This document shows positions 32,873 to 41,997 of a stretch of DNA of 45,900 nt, piece by piece (position 1 is the stretch's first letter; every line of letters begins with the position of its first letter). Location: NCBI GenBank assembly GCA_964483805.1, contig CAZADH010000012.1, positions 1 through 45,900 on the forward strand. The letters run 5' to 3'. Made by a program: the position numbers and the translations under genes. The notes beneath the pieces are model-generated. The model was not told the origin of the DNA. It saw only the letters and a program-made list of their open reading frames with translations, and did no database searches. The DNA comes from CAZADH01 sp964483805. GTDB lineage: Bacteria; Muiribacteriota; Ozemobacteria; Ozemobacterales; Ozemobacteraceae.

Positions 32873-33064
32873 CGAAACACCCCGATTGGCAAGAAAAGTG
32901 GCAGCAGGATCATCACGCGGGGCAGTCTACAACACGAAACAGACGATGTCACGGCCCGCTTCGGCGACCCACGGCCGGGCGCGGTTCGCCTCCTTTTCGG
33001 TAAGATCGGTCATGGCGCGACGATACCTCCGCCGGTAAGATTTTAGATGGCGCGATTCGGCGCT

Positions 33065-33094
33065 TTGACGGTTTGGTGCGGTTCTTGGTAGATT
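33065..33094 (+). promoter_or_regulatory. promoter of the alpha-amylase gene
   Basis: TTGACG (33065-33070), an 18-base spacer and TAGATT (33089-33094), with an about 35-base leader to the ATG at 33136. No operator repeat is visible. Confidence 0.55.
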
Positions 33095-33135
33095 TATAGA
33101 AGCATCCCGGTATCTCAGGACGGGGAGAAACGCGA

Positions 33136-34440
33136 ATGAAACGTTGGCGAAGCCTGATAGTGGTTCTCGCGGTGGCCGTGGTCCTCTTGCAGTTCGTCCC
33201 GGCCGCGGCAGCGGCAGGTGCTGCGCGCACTCGTACGGCGGGCAGTGAGGTCATGCTGCAGGGTTTCGGTTGGAACTCGACCAACAACGGCGTGCCGGGC
33301 AAGTGGTATCAACTCATCGGCGACCGCGCCAAGGACATCGCAGACCTCGGTTGCACGATGGTCTGGTTCCCGCCGGTGAGTCGATCGGTGAGCCCGCAGG
33401 GATACCTGCCCGGCGATTATTACGACGTGGGCCACAACGGTTCACCGACCTTCTACGGCACGCAGGAGCAACTGACGCGGGCGCTGAGTGCGTTGAAGGC
33501 GGCCGGGGTGAAGGCGATCGCCGATATCGTGGTCAACCACCGCTGCGCCAGCGATCAAGACCAGAACGGGGTCTGGAACATCTACCACTTCGGTTCGAAG
33601 AAAGCGCAATGGGAACAGTGGGCAATCTGCCGCGGTGAGTACGGTGGCGCCGGGAATGCCGACAGCGGCGACAACTACCAGGCCGCTCCCGATCTCGATC
33701 ACAGCAACGCCAAGGTGCAGGAAGACATCGTCGCCTGGATGCAGTGGCTCGAGGGCCTCGGCTTCGACGGTTGGCGCTACGACTTCGTGAAGGGTTACGA
33801 CGGCAAGTTCGTCGGCATCTACGATGCCAAAACCAAGCCGTGTTTCTCGGTCGGCGAGTTGTGGACCGACATGTCGTTCAACGGCAGCCAGTTGAATGCG
33901 AACCAGGACAATCACCGACAACAATTGTGCAACTGGCTCGACCGCGCAGGCGACAAGGCAACGGCGTTCGATTTCACCACCAAGGGCATCCTGCAGGTGG
34001 CGGTGAACGGTGAGTATTGGCGTCTGCGTGACAAAGATGGCAAGGCGAGCGGGTTGATCGGTTGGTGGCCGCAGCGCGCCGTGACCTTCCTCGACAACCA
34101 TGACACCGGTTCGCAACAGGGTCACTGGCCGTTCCCGGGCGAGAAGATCATGCAGGGCTACGCCTACATTCTGACCCATCCGGGCACGCCGTGCGTGTTC
34201 TGGGAACACGCCTACGACTGGAACAAACGCACCGAGATCAAGAAACTGATTGCCGCCCGCAATGCCTGCGGCATCAAGAGCGACAGCAAGCTCGAGATCA
34301 TCAAGGCCGAGAACGGGCTGTATGCGGCCACAGTCGGCAGCAAACTGGTCATGAAACTGGGCTGGGTCGACTGGAACCCCGGTGCCGGCTACAAGCTGTT
34401 GGCCAGCGGAGAGCAATACGCCGTATGGACGAAAGAGTGA
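33136..34440 (+). CDS. secreted plant-type alpha-amylase (GH13, subfamily 6-like)
   Basis: This is a 434-aa protein with a signal peptide (cleavage after AAAAAG). The start of the mature enzyme, VMLQGFGWNS, and the compact order of motifs are typical of plant-type (GH13_6) alpha-amylases: DIVVNH (130-135), GWRYDFVKG with nucleophile Asp216, VGELWTDM with acid/base Glu241, and FLDNHDTGS with Asp323. It hydrolyses internal alpha-1,4 links of starch or glycogen, probably outside the cell. GGGGAG lies upstream of the ATG. It is monocistronic, with its own promoter and an exceptionally long terminator. Confidence 0.95.
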   Translation: MKRWRSLIVVLAVAVVLLQFVPAAAAAGAARTRTAGSEVMLQGFGWNSTNNGVPGKWYQLIGDRAKDIADLGCTMVWFPPVSRSVSPQGYLPGDYYDVGHNGSPTFYGTQEQLTRALSALKAAGVKAIADIVVNHRCASDQDQNGVWNIYHFGSKKAQWEQWAICRGEYGGAGNADSGDNYQAAPDLDHSNAKVQEDIVAWMQWLEGLGFDGWRYDFVKGYDGKFVGIYDAKTKPCFSVGELWTDMSFNGSQLNANQDNHRQQLCNWLDRAGDKATAFDFTTKGILQVAVNGEYWRLRDKDGKASGLIGWWPQRAVTFLDNHDTGSQQGHWPFPGEKIMQGYAYILTHPGTPCVFWEHAYDWNKRTEIKKLIAARNACGIKSDSKLEIIKAENGLYAATVGSKLVMKLGWVDWNPGAGYKLLASGEQYAVWTKE

Positions 34441-34451
34441 ACTGACTCCGT

Positions 34452-34505
34452 CGCAAAAACGAAGCCCGGCGCCGCCGTGAGGTGGCGCCGGGCTTCGTTT
34501 TTGCG
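34452..34505. terminator. 22-bp bidirectional terminator after the amylase
   Basis: The arms 34452-34473 and 34484-34505 are perfect complements over 22 bases (A-tract left, TTTTT right, core GAAGCCCGGCGCC) with a 10-base loop. It lies between convergent genes. Confidence 0.93.
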
Positions 34506-34550
34506 GGGATGCCGGTCATCCTGCGGTCGCGGCACCCGTCTGTTCATGAA

Positions 34551-34584
34551 ACGGCCCCCCGGGCGAGAACACCCGGGGGGCCGT
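34551..34584 (-). terminator. hairpin downstream of the molybdenum hydroxylase operon
   Basis: A perfect 13-bp stem ACGGCCCCCCGGG (34551-34563) with 34572-34584 and an 8-base loop. It lies 38 bases beyond the operon's last stop; the T-tract on the minus strand is short (TTT). Confidence 0.6.
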
Positions 34585-34621
34585 GACAACATGAGACCGG
34601 CGCGACGCCGTCTCTTCGCGG

Positions 34622-37033
34622 TCAGTTCTTCTGCGACTTGATCGCCTCGTGCACCTTCTCACAGGTGATCGGCAGCGAGTGCAAGCGAACGCCGGTCGCG
34701 TCATACAATGCATTGCCGATGGCCGGCGCGGTCGGCACCATGGTGTGCTCGCCGACGCCGCGGGCGCCGAAGGGGCCGTCTTTCTGGGCGACTTCGACGT
34801 AGTCGGCGATTACCTCGGGCACCATATCGGAACTGGTGCACATCTTGTAATCGACGAGGCTGTCGTTGCGAACCTTGCCGTTTTCGAGGCGCAGTTCTTC
34901 CCATAGCGCGGTCGACATGCCCATGTAGACGCCACCCACGGTCTGGCTGATGATGTTCTGCGGGTTGATCGCCTTGCCGACGTCATAGCAGGCCGCCACG
35001 CGGCGCACGAAGACGTGGCCGGTCTCGGTATCGACCTCGACCTCGACGGCCTGGGCACCCGTGGTGAAGTGCACGACCGACTTGGGGCCCTGACCGGTCT
35101 CTTTGTCGAGCGGCGTGACATCGGGCGGAATGAAGTTGCCGCGGCCGATGATCGGCCCACCATGCAGCTTGCCCTGCGGGTCATACATGCCATACACCAC
35201 GACGTCTTTGAGGTGGATGCGCTTTTTGGGATTCTTGCGGTCGACGATGTGGCAGTCTTTCGCTTCGAGCCGGTCGAGCGGAATGTTCCAGTTGGTCGAG
35301 ACGAGCTTGAACGCCTGCTCCTTCGCGTCACGGGCGGCGGCGCGAACCGCATTGCCCATCGACCACGTCAAGCGCGAGGCCACCGTCTGCCACTCGTAGG
35401 GGCTGTACTCGGTATCGGGCAGGCTGACCCGCACCATCTCGTAGGGCACGCCCAGTTCTTCGGCGGCGAACTGCGCCATGACCGTGTGCGTCCCCTGGCC
35501 GATCTCCATGCCCGAAACGAGCACATTGAGCGACGCATCTTCGTTGAACTTGATGATCGCGGCCGAACCCGCATTCGGCGGCATCGCGGGCGCCTTCCAC
35601 ATGGCGGCAATGCCGCGGCCGACCTTGCGACCCTTGACCGACGGCGGCGCCGGCTTTTTGTCCCAGCCGATCTTCTTGGCAACCATGGCGATGCACTGCG
35701 ACAGGCCGGTCGGGTGCATGACGCCACCGGTCACGGTCTTGTCGCCTTCTTTGAGGGCATTGAGCAAACGGAACTTGACCGGATCGATCTTGATCTTCTC
35801 AGCGATCATGTCCATGACCTGCTCGATGCCCCAGTGGATCTCGGGCATGCCGAAACCGCGCATGGGGCCGCCCACCGGGTGGTTGGTGTAAACACAATAT
35901 GCATCGGCCTTGACGTTCGGCACAGAGTACGGGCCAGTGGAGCTGTAGCCCGAGGCGCGGGTGATATTTACGCCGTATTCGGTATAGGCGCCGGCATCCC
36001 AGTAATAGGTGTTTTCCATGGCCTGGATGCGGCCGTCTTTGGTGGCACCGATCTTGACCTTGGCGACCAGGCCCTGGCGCACGAAGTTGCAATAGAACTC
36101 TTCTTCGCGGGTGAGGCGGAGCTTGACCGGGCGCCCGCGGCACTTCATGGCCAACGGGATCACGCACGCTTCGATCGAGACACCGGCCTTGCAGCCGAAA
36201 CCGCCGCCGACGAACGGCGCAATCACGCGCATGTCTTTGTGTTCGATGTTGAAGCACTCGGCGAGCAGGTGGCGCTGCGCAAACGGCGACTGGGAGCTGG
36301 TCCAGAGGGTGATCTTGCCGTTGCTGTCTTGTTTGGCGACACAGGCATGGGTTTCGATCGGCGTGTGGTGGATGTGCGGCACCGAGAACTGCTCCTCGAT
36401 GACGACGTCGCACTTCTTGAACGCCTTCGCCGTATCACCCTTGCGCACCTTGAAGTGGTTCGAGATGTTGGTGCCGGGCACCGGGAAGATAAACGGGGCG
36501 AATTTGTATTTCTTCAGATCGGGGTGCAGCAACGGCGCCCCTTTCTTCGCACCGTCGACCGGCGAGAAGATGGGTTTCAGTTCTTCGTAGGTCACTTTAA
36601 CGCGACGAACTGCCTCTTCGGCGGCCTCTTCGGACTGGGCGGCAACCGCAGCCACCGGTTCACCGATGAAGCGCACGCGATCGATGGCGAACACGTGGCG
36701 GTCTTTGAGATACAAGCCGATGTGGTTCGCGTAATCGGCGCCGGTGACGATGGCGACGACCCCGGGAACCTGCATTGCGGCAGCCGTATCGATCTTCTTG
36801 ATCTTGGCATGCGGCATGGTCGAACGGACCAGGCGGGCATGCAACAGCGCCGGCCCGAACTTCAGATCATCGATGTATCGGGCGGAGCCGGTCACCTTGT
36901 CAAAGGCATCGATGCGGGGAACGCTATGACCTACGCACGTCGTCGCGGTTTTGGCGGCCGGCGCAGTCTTGGCAGGGGTCTTCTTGGCAACCTTCTTGGC
37001 GGGAGCAGTCTTGGCTTTTTTGGTCGTCGGCAT
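34622..37033 (-). CDS. xanthine dehydrogenase/aldehyde oxidase-type molybdopterin-binding subunit
   Basis: This is an 803-aa large subunit of a three-subunit molybdenum hydroxylase (XdhA/CoxL-like). Recognised segments are PRIDAFDKVTGSARYIDDLK, GGGFGCKAG, MEIGQGTHTVMAQFAAEELG and, near the C-terminus, GVGEHTMVPTAPAIGNAL with the catalytic Glu762; relatives usually have GEPP where this has GEHT. CO dehydrogenase active-site signatures are not seen, so the substrate is likely a purine, N-heterocycle or aldehyde. The first 32 residues are almost only Lys, Ala, Pro and Thr, like a histone-H1 tail, and are unusual for the family. ATG 37033 has AGGAGG; the gene is last in the operon, 17 bases after the iron-sulfur gene. 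Confidence 0.93.
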   Translation of the reverse strand: MPTTKKAKTAPAKKVAKKTPAKTAPAAKTATTCVGHSVPRIDAFDKVTGSARYIDDLKFGPALLHARLVRSTMPHAKIKKIDTAAAMQVPGVVAIVTGADYANHIGLYLKDRHVFAIDRVRFIGEPVAAVAAQSEEAAEEAVRRVKVTYEELKPIFSPVDGAKKGAPLLHPDLKKYKFAPFIFPVPGTNISNHFKVRKGDTAKAFKKCDVVIEEQFSVPHIHHTPIETHACVAKQDSNGKITLWTSSQSPFAQRHLLAECFNIEHKDMRVIAPFVGGGFGCKAGVSIEACVIPLAMKCRGRPVKLRLTREEEFYCNFVRQGLVAKVKIGATKDGRIQAMENTYYWDAGAYTEYGVNITRASGYSSTGPYSVPNVKADAYCVYTNHPVGGPMRGFGMPEIHWGIEQVMDMIAEKIKIDPVKFRLLNALKEGDKTVTGGVMHPTGLSQCIAMVAKKIGWDKKPAPPSVKGRKVGRGIAAMWKAPAMPPNAGSAAIIKFNEDASLNVLVSGMEIGQGTHTVMAQFAAEELGVPYEMVRVSLPDTEYSPYEWQTVASRLTWSMGNAVRAAARDAKEQAFKLVSTNWNIPLDRLEAKDCHIVDRKNPKKRIHLKDVVVYGMYDPQGKLHGGPIIGRGNFIPPDVTPLDKETGQGPKSVVHFTTGAQAVEVEVDTETGHVFVRRVAACYDVGKAINPQNIISQTVGGVYMGMSTALWEELRLENGKVRNDSLVDYKMCTSSDMVPEVIADYVEVAQKDGPFGARGVGEHTMVPTAPAIGNALYDATGVRLHSLPITCEKVHEAIKSQKN

Positions 37034-37050
37034 GGTGGTGCTCCTCCTGC

Positions 37051-37599
37051 TCAGGCTTTGCGCCCGGCGGCGCGCGATTTCGCCGCGGTCGTCTTCCCGG
37101 TCTTCCGGGTGCCGCCCGCTTTGCCTGTGGTTTTGCGCTCTTTCGCGGCAGCGCTGATGGCCTTCACGAAGGGGGTGTAGCCGGTGCAGCGACAGAGGTT
37201 GCCGGCCATCACCGTGCGAATCTGCTCCTCGGTGGGATTGGGAAACTGATCGAGGATCGCCTTGCCCAGAAGCACCATGCCGGGCGAACAGAAGCCGCAC
37301 TGGATGGCACCTTCATCGACGATCTTCTGTTGCACCGGATGCAGGACACCGGGCTCTGACAGACCTTCAACGGTCAGCACGCTCTTGCCTTCGCATTCGA
37401 CGGCAAGAACCATGCAGGAGTTCACCGGTTTGCCATCGAGCAATACAATGCATGCACCGCACTCGCCAACCTCGCAACCCCGCTTGGGGCTGGTGATATC
37501 GAGGTCTTCGCGGAGCATGTCGAGCAGGGTCCGGTTCGAGTCGACCGACACGATCACCGGTTGGTCGTTGACCGTCAATTTCAATTGCGGATGTTTCAT
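37051..37599 (-). CDS. molybdenum hydroxylase iron-sulfur subunit
   Basis: This is a 182-aa protein. The first plant-type [2Fe-2S] site has Cys42, Cys47, Cys50 and Cys62 (GCEVGECGAC). The second has Cys101, Cys104, Cys136 and Cys138 (QCGFCSPGM, GNLCRCTGYT). It passes electrons from the molybdenum site to FAD. The family core ends near residue 155; the last 30 residues are rich in Lys, Arg, Gly and Thr, matching the basic head of the large subunit encoded next. It is the middle gene of the operon. Confidence 0.95.
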   Translation of the reverse strand: MKHPQLKLTVNDQPVIVSVDSNRTLLDMLREDLDITSPKRGCEVGECGACIVLLDGKPVNSCMVLAVECEGKSVLTVEGLSEPGVLHPVQQKIVDEGAIQCGFCSPGMVLLGKAILDQFPNPTEEQIRTVMAGNLCRCTGYTPFVKAISAAAKERKTTGKAGGTRKTGKTTAAKSRAAGRKA

Positions 37600-37628
37600 C
37601 GCTGTTTGTTTCTCCTGGCGTAAAGCCT

Positions 37629-38498
37629 TCAGGCCAACTCGGCGACCAACGCCTCGACGGCGCGGCGGACGAGCACTTCGATCATGTCGAGCCGATATTC
37701 GCGACTACCGCGCAGATCGCTGATCGGGCGCGCCATTTCGCGGCACTGTTTCGCGACCTTGGCGAGCATGGCCGGGGTCATCTCTTTGGGTGATGCGGCG
37801 CAGAGAGTGCTCTCGGCGACGTGCGCCCGCAGCGGCGTGGGGGCAACGGCACCCATCGCCAGGCGAACCATCATTTTGCCCTTGATGTTCTCGCCGTAGG
37901 CGGCGACACCAACGGTGGCCAGATCCATGGCCGAGCGGCGGCCCAGCTTGAGATAGATCGAAGCACTGCGTGCGGGCGGCGCGGGAATGCGCACGCCACG
38001 CAGGATCTCGCCGTGCACCAGCGCGCTTTTGCCCGGTCCGACGAAGAACTTCTCGATCGGCAGGGAGCGTTCGCCGTTCATGGTGGTGATCAGACAGGTC
38101 GCTTCGTGAACCATGAGAATCGGTGCGCAATCGGCCGACGGACTGGCATTGCAGATGTTGCCGACCAAGGTGGCCCGGTTGCGGATCGGATAACTGCCGA
38201 CCGTGTTACAGGCGGTGACCAGAGCCGGATAATGGGCGACGACGTCGGGGTGCTCGGCGATCTGGTTGAGCGTCGCCAGGGCGCCGATCGTCAGGCCGAC
38301 CTTGGCATCGTAGGTGATGCGGTCGAGGCCCGACAAGACCTTGAGATCGACGACAAACTTCGGCGTCTCGCGACCCGCCCGCATCTTGACGATGAGGTCG
38401 GTGCCGCCAACGATGACCTTGGCTTCATCGCGATGGTGGAAGAGAAAAGCCGCAGCGTCACTGATAGAGCGGGGACGAATGTAATCAAACCGTTTCAC
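37629..38498 (-). CDS. molybdenum hydroxylase FAD-binding subunit
   Basis: This is a 289-aa protein of the CoxM/XdhB type. FAD-contact motifs are IVGGTDLIVKM and TVGSYPIRNRATLVGNICNA followed by SPSADCAP. It accepts electrons from the iron-sulfur subunit. The start is GTG at 38498 (MKRFDYIRP), ten bases after AGGAGG; a longer in-frame ATG at 38561 lacks a ribosome site. It is first in the operon FAD - iron-sulfur - molybdenum; no XdhC-like maturation factor follows. Confidence 0.94.
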   Translation of the reverse strand: MKRFDYIRPRSISDAAAFLFHHRDEAKVIVGGTDLIVKMRAGRETPKFVVDLKVLSGLDRITYDAKVGLTIGALATLNQIAEHPDVVAHYPALVTACNTVGSYPIRNRATLVGNICNASPSADCAPILMVHEATCLITTMNGERSLPIEKFFVGPGKSALVHGEILRGVRIPAPPARSASIYLKLGRRSAMDLATVGVAAYGENIKGKMMVRLAMGAVAPTPLRAHVAESTLCAASPKEMTPAMLAKVAKQCREMARPISDLRGSREYRLDMIEVLVRRAVEALVAELA

Positions 38499-38579
38499 GC
38501 GCGTAGTCCCTCCTTGATGGGGCCCCGTGGACCGCATGGGCCACGACTCCCGGTTCTGCATGTGGGTTTGCCGGAACTC

Positions 38580-38608
38580 AGTATGTACGTGGCAGGTCCG
38601 GATGTCAA
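38580..38608 (-). promoter_or_regulatory. sigma-70 promoter of the molybdenum hydroxylase operon
   Basis: On the minus strand, TTGACA (38608-38603), a 17-base spacer and CATACT (38585-38580). The leader is about 75 bases and includes one copy of the 14-base direct repeat ACTCCCGGTTCTGC (38546-38559). Confidence 0.75.
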
Positions 38609-38625
38609 AGCAATGCTCTCCCGGT

Positions 38626-38760
38626 GTAACATCTCAGTGAGCGGGGGCACGCGCCCCCGCTCGGCTCGCGGCACAGGTCCGCGAGCCTCACACCCCGCGG
38701 TCGGCCGCGTTGCGGCCTCCGAACTTCGCCGGCCAACGCCACCAGTAACTGAGACGTTAC
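38626..38760. repeat. 135-bp fold-back element with inverted ends and three hairpins
   Basis: The ends GTAACATCTCAGT (38626-38638) and ACTGAGACGTTAC (38748-38760) are inverted with one mismatch. Inside are three perfect hairpins: GAGCGGGGGC with 38653-38662; GGCTCGCGG (38663-38671) with 38679-38687; and GGCCGC with GCGGCC around 38703-38717. ACTCCCGGTTCTGC occurs at 38546-38559 and again at 38759-38772. It resembles a MITE/REP-type element or a structured leader of the downstream gene. Confidence 0.55.
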
Positions 38761-38800
38761 TCCCGGTTCTGCTTGGCTGAGGGGGTCAGGTTCGGATAGC

Positions 38801-40717
38801 ATGGGCGTCATCATGTCTGTGCACGCCACTGCCTCGAACCTCGCGTGGTTCACCCCGGTTGGGGTGTGCCTCACCGGCGTCGCGATTCTGGGAGCCATCC
38901 TGCCCGGCACCGATGCTCTGATCCCGTTGTTCGCGAAGACGGTTTACTGGATCCTGGCCGGCACCTGGTTTCTCGTTGCCCTGACGGTCTGGGATATCGT
39001 ACAGACCGGCGATGGGATGCAATCGGCCTGGGTCCGCCACCGACTGGCACTGACGTGTTCGGCACTGATGGTGGTGGGCATGGTGGTGGCCAATCCACCG
39101 CGGTTTCGAGTGTTGTGCGACGAAACCAACCTGGTCGGCGCGTCTCTGGGCCTGCATCGTCGCGGCATCTACGAAGTTCCGATCGAGGCCACGTTTCGCG
39201 GCACCAAGATGCAGGTGTTGTCGAGTGAGGTCGAACGCCGACCTGCCGGGTTTCCGTTTGCCGTCGCCGTTGTCCACGCTCTGACCGGGTATCGCCCCGA
39301 CAACGCATTCATCGTCAGTGCGACGGCGGCAACGGTAGCGCTGTTCATGTTCGCGGTATTGCTCGCACGTTGGTATGGTCGCCATCTTGCTCTCATGGGT
39401 CTTTTACTGCTGGGAGCCTGGCCACTGTTCGTACAATGGGCTACCTGTGGTGGCTTCGAATTGTACAATCTGGCTTTGATTCTGGCGCTGATGGCTGTTT
39501 TCGATTCGTTTCTGATCACCGGCGACGAGCGCTGGGCCGGGCTGACACTACTCGTCGCCGCACTCGCGGCACAGGGACGCTACGAAGCGGTTGCCGTGGC
39601 AGTCCCGGTGGTCTTGGCTGTCGTCGGACGACTTGGTTCGACCGGTCTGACCAACCTGATGGCTCGATTCGGCTGGCGCACGGTGGGAATCGTCGTCGCG
39701 TTTGCGCCCGTGCTCTGGCAACGGCTCGGGTTTGCTGATCCACTCCAGTATCAGGTCAATGCAGGCCAGTCAGCCACCGGCTTGGCCACACTGATGACCA
39801 ACCTACAAGCAGCGATCAAGTTCTTCATCGGGATCAGCGCCGACCAGGGGGTGATTCCGCTGTTCGCTCCACTTGCGTTGGTCGCTGCCATCGTGGTTCT
39901 GTGGAGGCACGCCAAGCAAGGGGGTTGGCGGACTTGGACCCAACGGGCATGGTGGCTGCTGGCAGTCATTGGGGTCGCCAACCTTGGACAGGCCGTCGCG
40001 ATCTTCGGATTTTTCTGGGGAAACCTCGATTGGCCGGTGTCAATACGCTATGCGCTGGTCTTTCTTCCGCTTGCGGTAACGGCGGTCGTCGCAGCAATCC
40101 ACGAAATGTGCGGCACTGATCCCCGGCGATTGCAGCCCTGGCTGGCCGCAAGCATCGCTCTGGTCGTCTGTCTCTGGCCCGTTGCCGCGCGGCACAGTGA
40201 CGGCAATCGGCTGACCCTGCCACGCGAATTCGACCATGTCAGTGCCTGGCTGAATCGGGAGCACCCCGCCCGCGACGTAATCATCGTCTCGGACCGACCG
40301 TCGATTTATGTGGTTCGCAACTGGAGCGCAATCGGCTTTCGCAAGCTACCGGAGCGGCGAGATTGGCTGGCTCGAATGCTCGGCGGGAGCTGGTGGAGCC
40401 AGGTGATTGCGGTTCAACGCTGCCATCCCGATGGACGCCCCTGGCCGGGGAACGAATTGCCGGTTGATCTGCCGGCGCGAGAGGTTGCGCGGTACCGCGC
40501 GGCCCAAGGAGAGTTGATCCGCATCAGCGAGTTGACCTGGCGGGGTTTGCCGGCCCCGGATCCCGCGTCGGACACACCGTCGGTTGCGGTTGCGAGAACC
40601 GCCACGCCAACTGCCGCTGATCCACTCGTGACGACCGACGGCTTGCCGCCGATGTCGGCCCTGACGCAATCGGCCGGGAGCGACCCGATCGCGGCACCCG
40701 AAGGCCGATTCTGGTAA
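38801..40717 (+). CDS. GT-C-like polytopic membrane glycosyltransferase
   Basis: This is a 638-aa protein with about ten to twelve hydrophobic helices (residues 15-450) and a soluble C-terminal part. The first large extracytoplasmic loop contains RFRVLCDETNLVGASLGL, with Asp107-Glu108 at the position of the acidic motif of GT-C (ArnT/PMT-like) enzymes, which use polyprenyl-phosphate sugars. Family assignment is by topology plus this motif. The C-terminal 60 residues are Pro/Ala/Thr-rich. The ATG at 38801 (or 38813) has no good Shine-Dalgarno sequence. The polysaccharide deacetylase gene follows after 62 bases, consistent with cell-envelope glycan work. Confidence 0.7.
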   Translation: MGVIMSVHATASNLAWFTPVGVCLTGVAILGAILPGTDALIPLFAKTVYWILAGTWFLVALTVWDIVQTGDGMQSAWVRHRLALTCSALMVVGMVVANPPRFRVLCDETNLVGASLGLHRRGIYEVPIEATFRGTKMQVLSSEVERRPAGFPFAVAVVHALTGYRPDNAFIVSATAATVALFMFAVLLARWYGRHLALMGLLLLGAWPLFVQWATCGGFELYNLALILALMAVFDSFLITGDERWAGLTLLVAALAAQGRYEAVAVAVPVVLAVVGRLGSTGLTNLMARFGWRTVGIVVAFAPVLWQRLGFADPLQYQVNAGQSATGLATLMTNLQAAIKFFIGISADQGVIPLFAPLALVAAIVVLWRHAKQGGWRTWTQRAWWLLAVIGVANLGQAVAIFGFFWGNLDWPVSIRYALVFLPLAVTAVVAAIHEMCGTDPRRLQPWLAASIALVVCLWPVAARHSDGNRLTLPREFDHVSAWLNREHPARDVIIVSDRPSIYVVRNWSAIGFRKLPERRDWLARMLGGSWWSQVIAVQRCHPDGRPWPGNELPVDLPAREVARYRAAQGELIRISELTWRGLPAPDPASDTPSVAVARTATPTAADPLVTTDGLPPMSALTQSAGSDPIAAPEGRFW

Positions 40718-40779
40718 CTGAAGAAATTCTTTCACGCCCAGAAACGTCGTGGCCGATATGAGAGAACGAGGAGAATTCT

Positions 40780-41922
40780 ATGCATCGTTCTTTCGCTGGC
40801 GTTTTTGTTTGTCGACAGCGGCGGGCAATCCCGATCGGGGTAGCCATCGCCGGTTTTTTGATCTTTGTTGCGACACTGCCTGCACACGCCGGGATCCTGC
40901 CGGCCCAGTCGGTGGTCGGTGCGGCGCGCACGGCCATGGTGGCACTGCCCACCCAGGTCGCGCTGGCCGTCGACGGTTCCGGACCAGCCGTGGCCAATGC
41001 ACCGGCAACCGGCGTGTTCTACCACCGCAAGCGCCTGCTCGACGAAGTGACGACACGCAAAGAGGTGCTGCTCACGTTCGACGACGGCCCCAACCCACAC
41101 ACGACACCGGGCGTGCTCGCGGCTCTGCGACAGCACAAGATGCGCGCGGTGTTCTTCGTCGTCGGCATGAATGCGCGCAAGTATCCGGAACTGATCAAGC
41201 AGATTCACGCCGAGGGACACATCATCGGCAACCACACCTTCTACCACTGCGAGTTGCCGCGTTTCGGCGCCGACCGGATCCAGCACGAGATCCGCACGAC
41301 CAACGATCTGGTCGAGAAGATCACCGGCGTGCGGCCAAAACTGTTCCGGCCACCTTATGGGGCGATCAACCATCGCGTTCTGAAAGTGCTCAACGACGAG
41401 GGCATGGATGTGATGCTCTGGACGGTCGATCCCTACGACTGGCGCTGCCGCAATGCCGCGCGGGTGCTCGCCAAGGTGACCGCGGTGATGGGCCTCGACA
41501 CCGCACATCCCCGCGGCGGCGTCATCCTGTTGCATGATATCTTCCCCAGCACGGTCGCCACGCTCGAGCCGCTGCTCACCAAGATCCAGGCCACCAGGCT
41601 GACCCAGGTCGCATTTCTGGGCAACCGCCTGCAGGCACCGGCCGCCGCACCGATCGGCGTGAAGGCCGAGCCGACGCCGATCCTCGAGTTTGGCCGGTCC
41701 CAGCCCCCCAGCGAGAGCAGCAAAACCCAGATTGCGACCACGCGAGCGGCCAGCGCCCGGGTGCAGTTCAACCCGGCGGTCATCGGCAACCCGCTGCTGC
41801 AGGCCTGGCTCGAACCCTCGTTCAAGAAACGCGCCGATGTTTCGATGCTGGCGCTGCTCAAGGCGAAGCAACGCGGCACGCTGGTGCCGTTCATGCTCGC
41901 GGCCCACGGAACGTTGCGCTGA
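40780..41922 (+). CDS. secreted NodB-domain polysaccharide deacetylase (CE4)
   Basis: This is a 380-aa protein with an N-terminal signal or anchor (about 17-38). The CE4 domain spans about 92-285: TFDDGPN with catalytic-base Asp101 and metal-binding Asp102, the histidines His152 and His156 (GNHTFYH), RPPYG (190-194) and the C-terminal VILLHD with His252. It removes N-acetyl groups from peptidoglycan or another aminosugar polymer. The C-terminal 95 residues are low-complexity and then helical, without a known domain. GAGGAG lies upstream of the ATG. A strong terminator follows. Confidence 0.93.
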   Translation: MHRSFAGVFVCRQRRAIPIGVAIAGFLIFVATLPAHAGILPAQSVVGAARTAMVALPTQVALAVDGSGPAVANAPATGVFYHRKRLLDEVTTRKEVLLTFDDGPNPHTTPGVLAALRQHKMRAVFFVVGMNARKYPELIKQIHAEGHIIGNHTFYHCELPRFGADRIQHEIRTTNDLVEKITGVRPKLFRPPYGAINHRVLKVLNDEGMDVMLWTVDPYDWRCRNAARVLAKVTAVMGLDTAHPRGGVILLHDIFPSTVATLEPLLTKIQATRLTQVAFLGNRLQAPAAAPIGVKAEPTPILEFGRSQPPSESSKTQIATTRAASARVQFNPAVIGNPLLQAWLEPSFKKRADVSMLALLKAKQRGTLVPFMLAAHGTLR

Positions 41923-41962
41923 GTGCCGGTCGGCCCCAAGCCGGCCAAGTCACCCTGAAACC

Positions 41963-41997
41963 AAAACGCCCCGGCGAGTTGCCGGGGTGTTTTGTAT
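41963..41997 (+). terminator. Rho-independent terminator of the deacetylase gene
   Basis: The stem AAAACGCCCCGGC (41963-41975) with 41981-41993 has one G-T pair and a five-base loop, and ends in TTTTGTATTT. Its T-tract overlaps a copy of TTGTATTTAC. Confidence 0.88.

Noticed and set aside
35015..37180. Long plus-strand frame opposite the molybdenum hydroxylase genes
   Set aside because: His/Asp/Arg-rich shadow of the conserved minus-strand enzyme.
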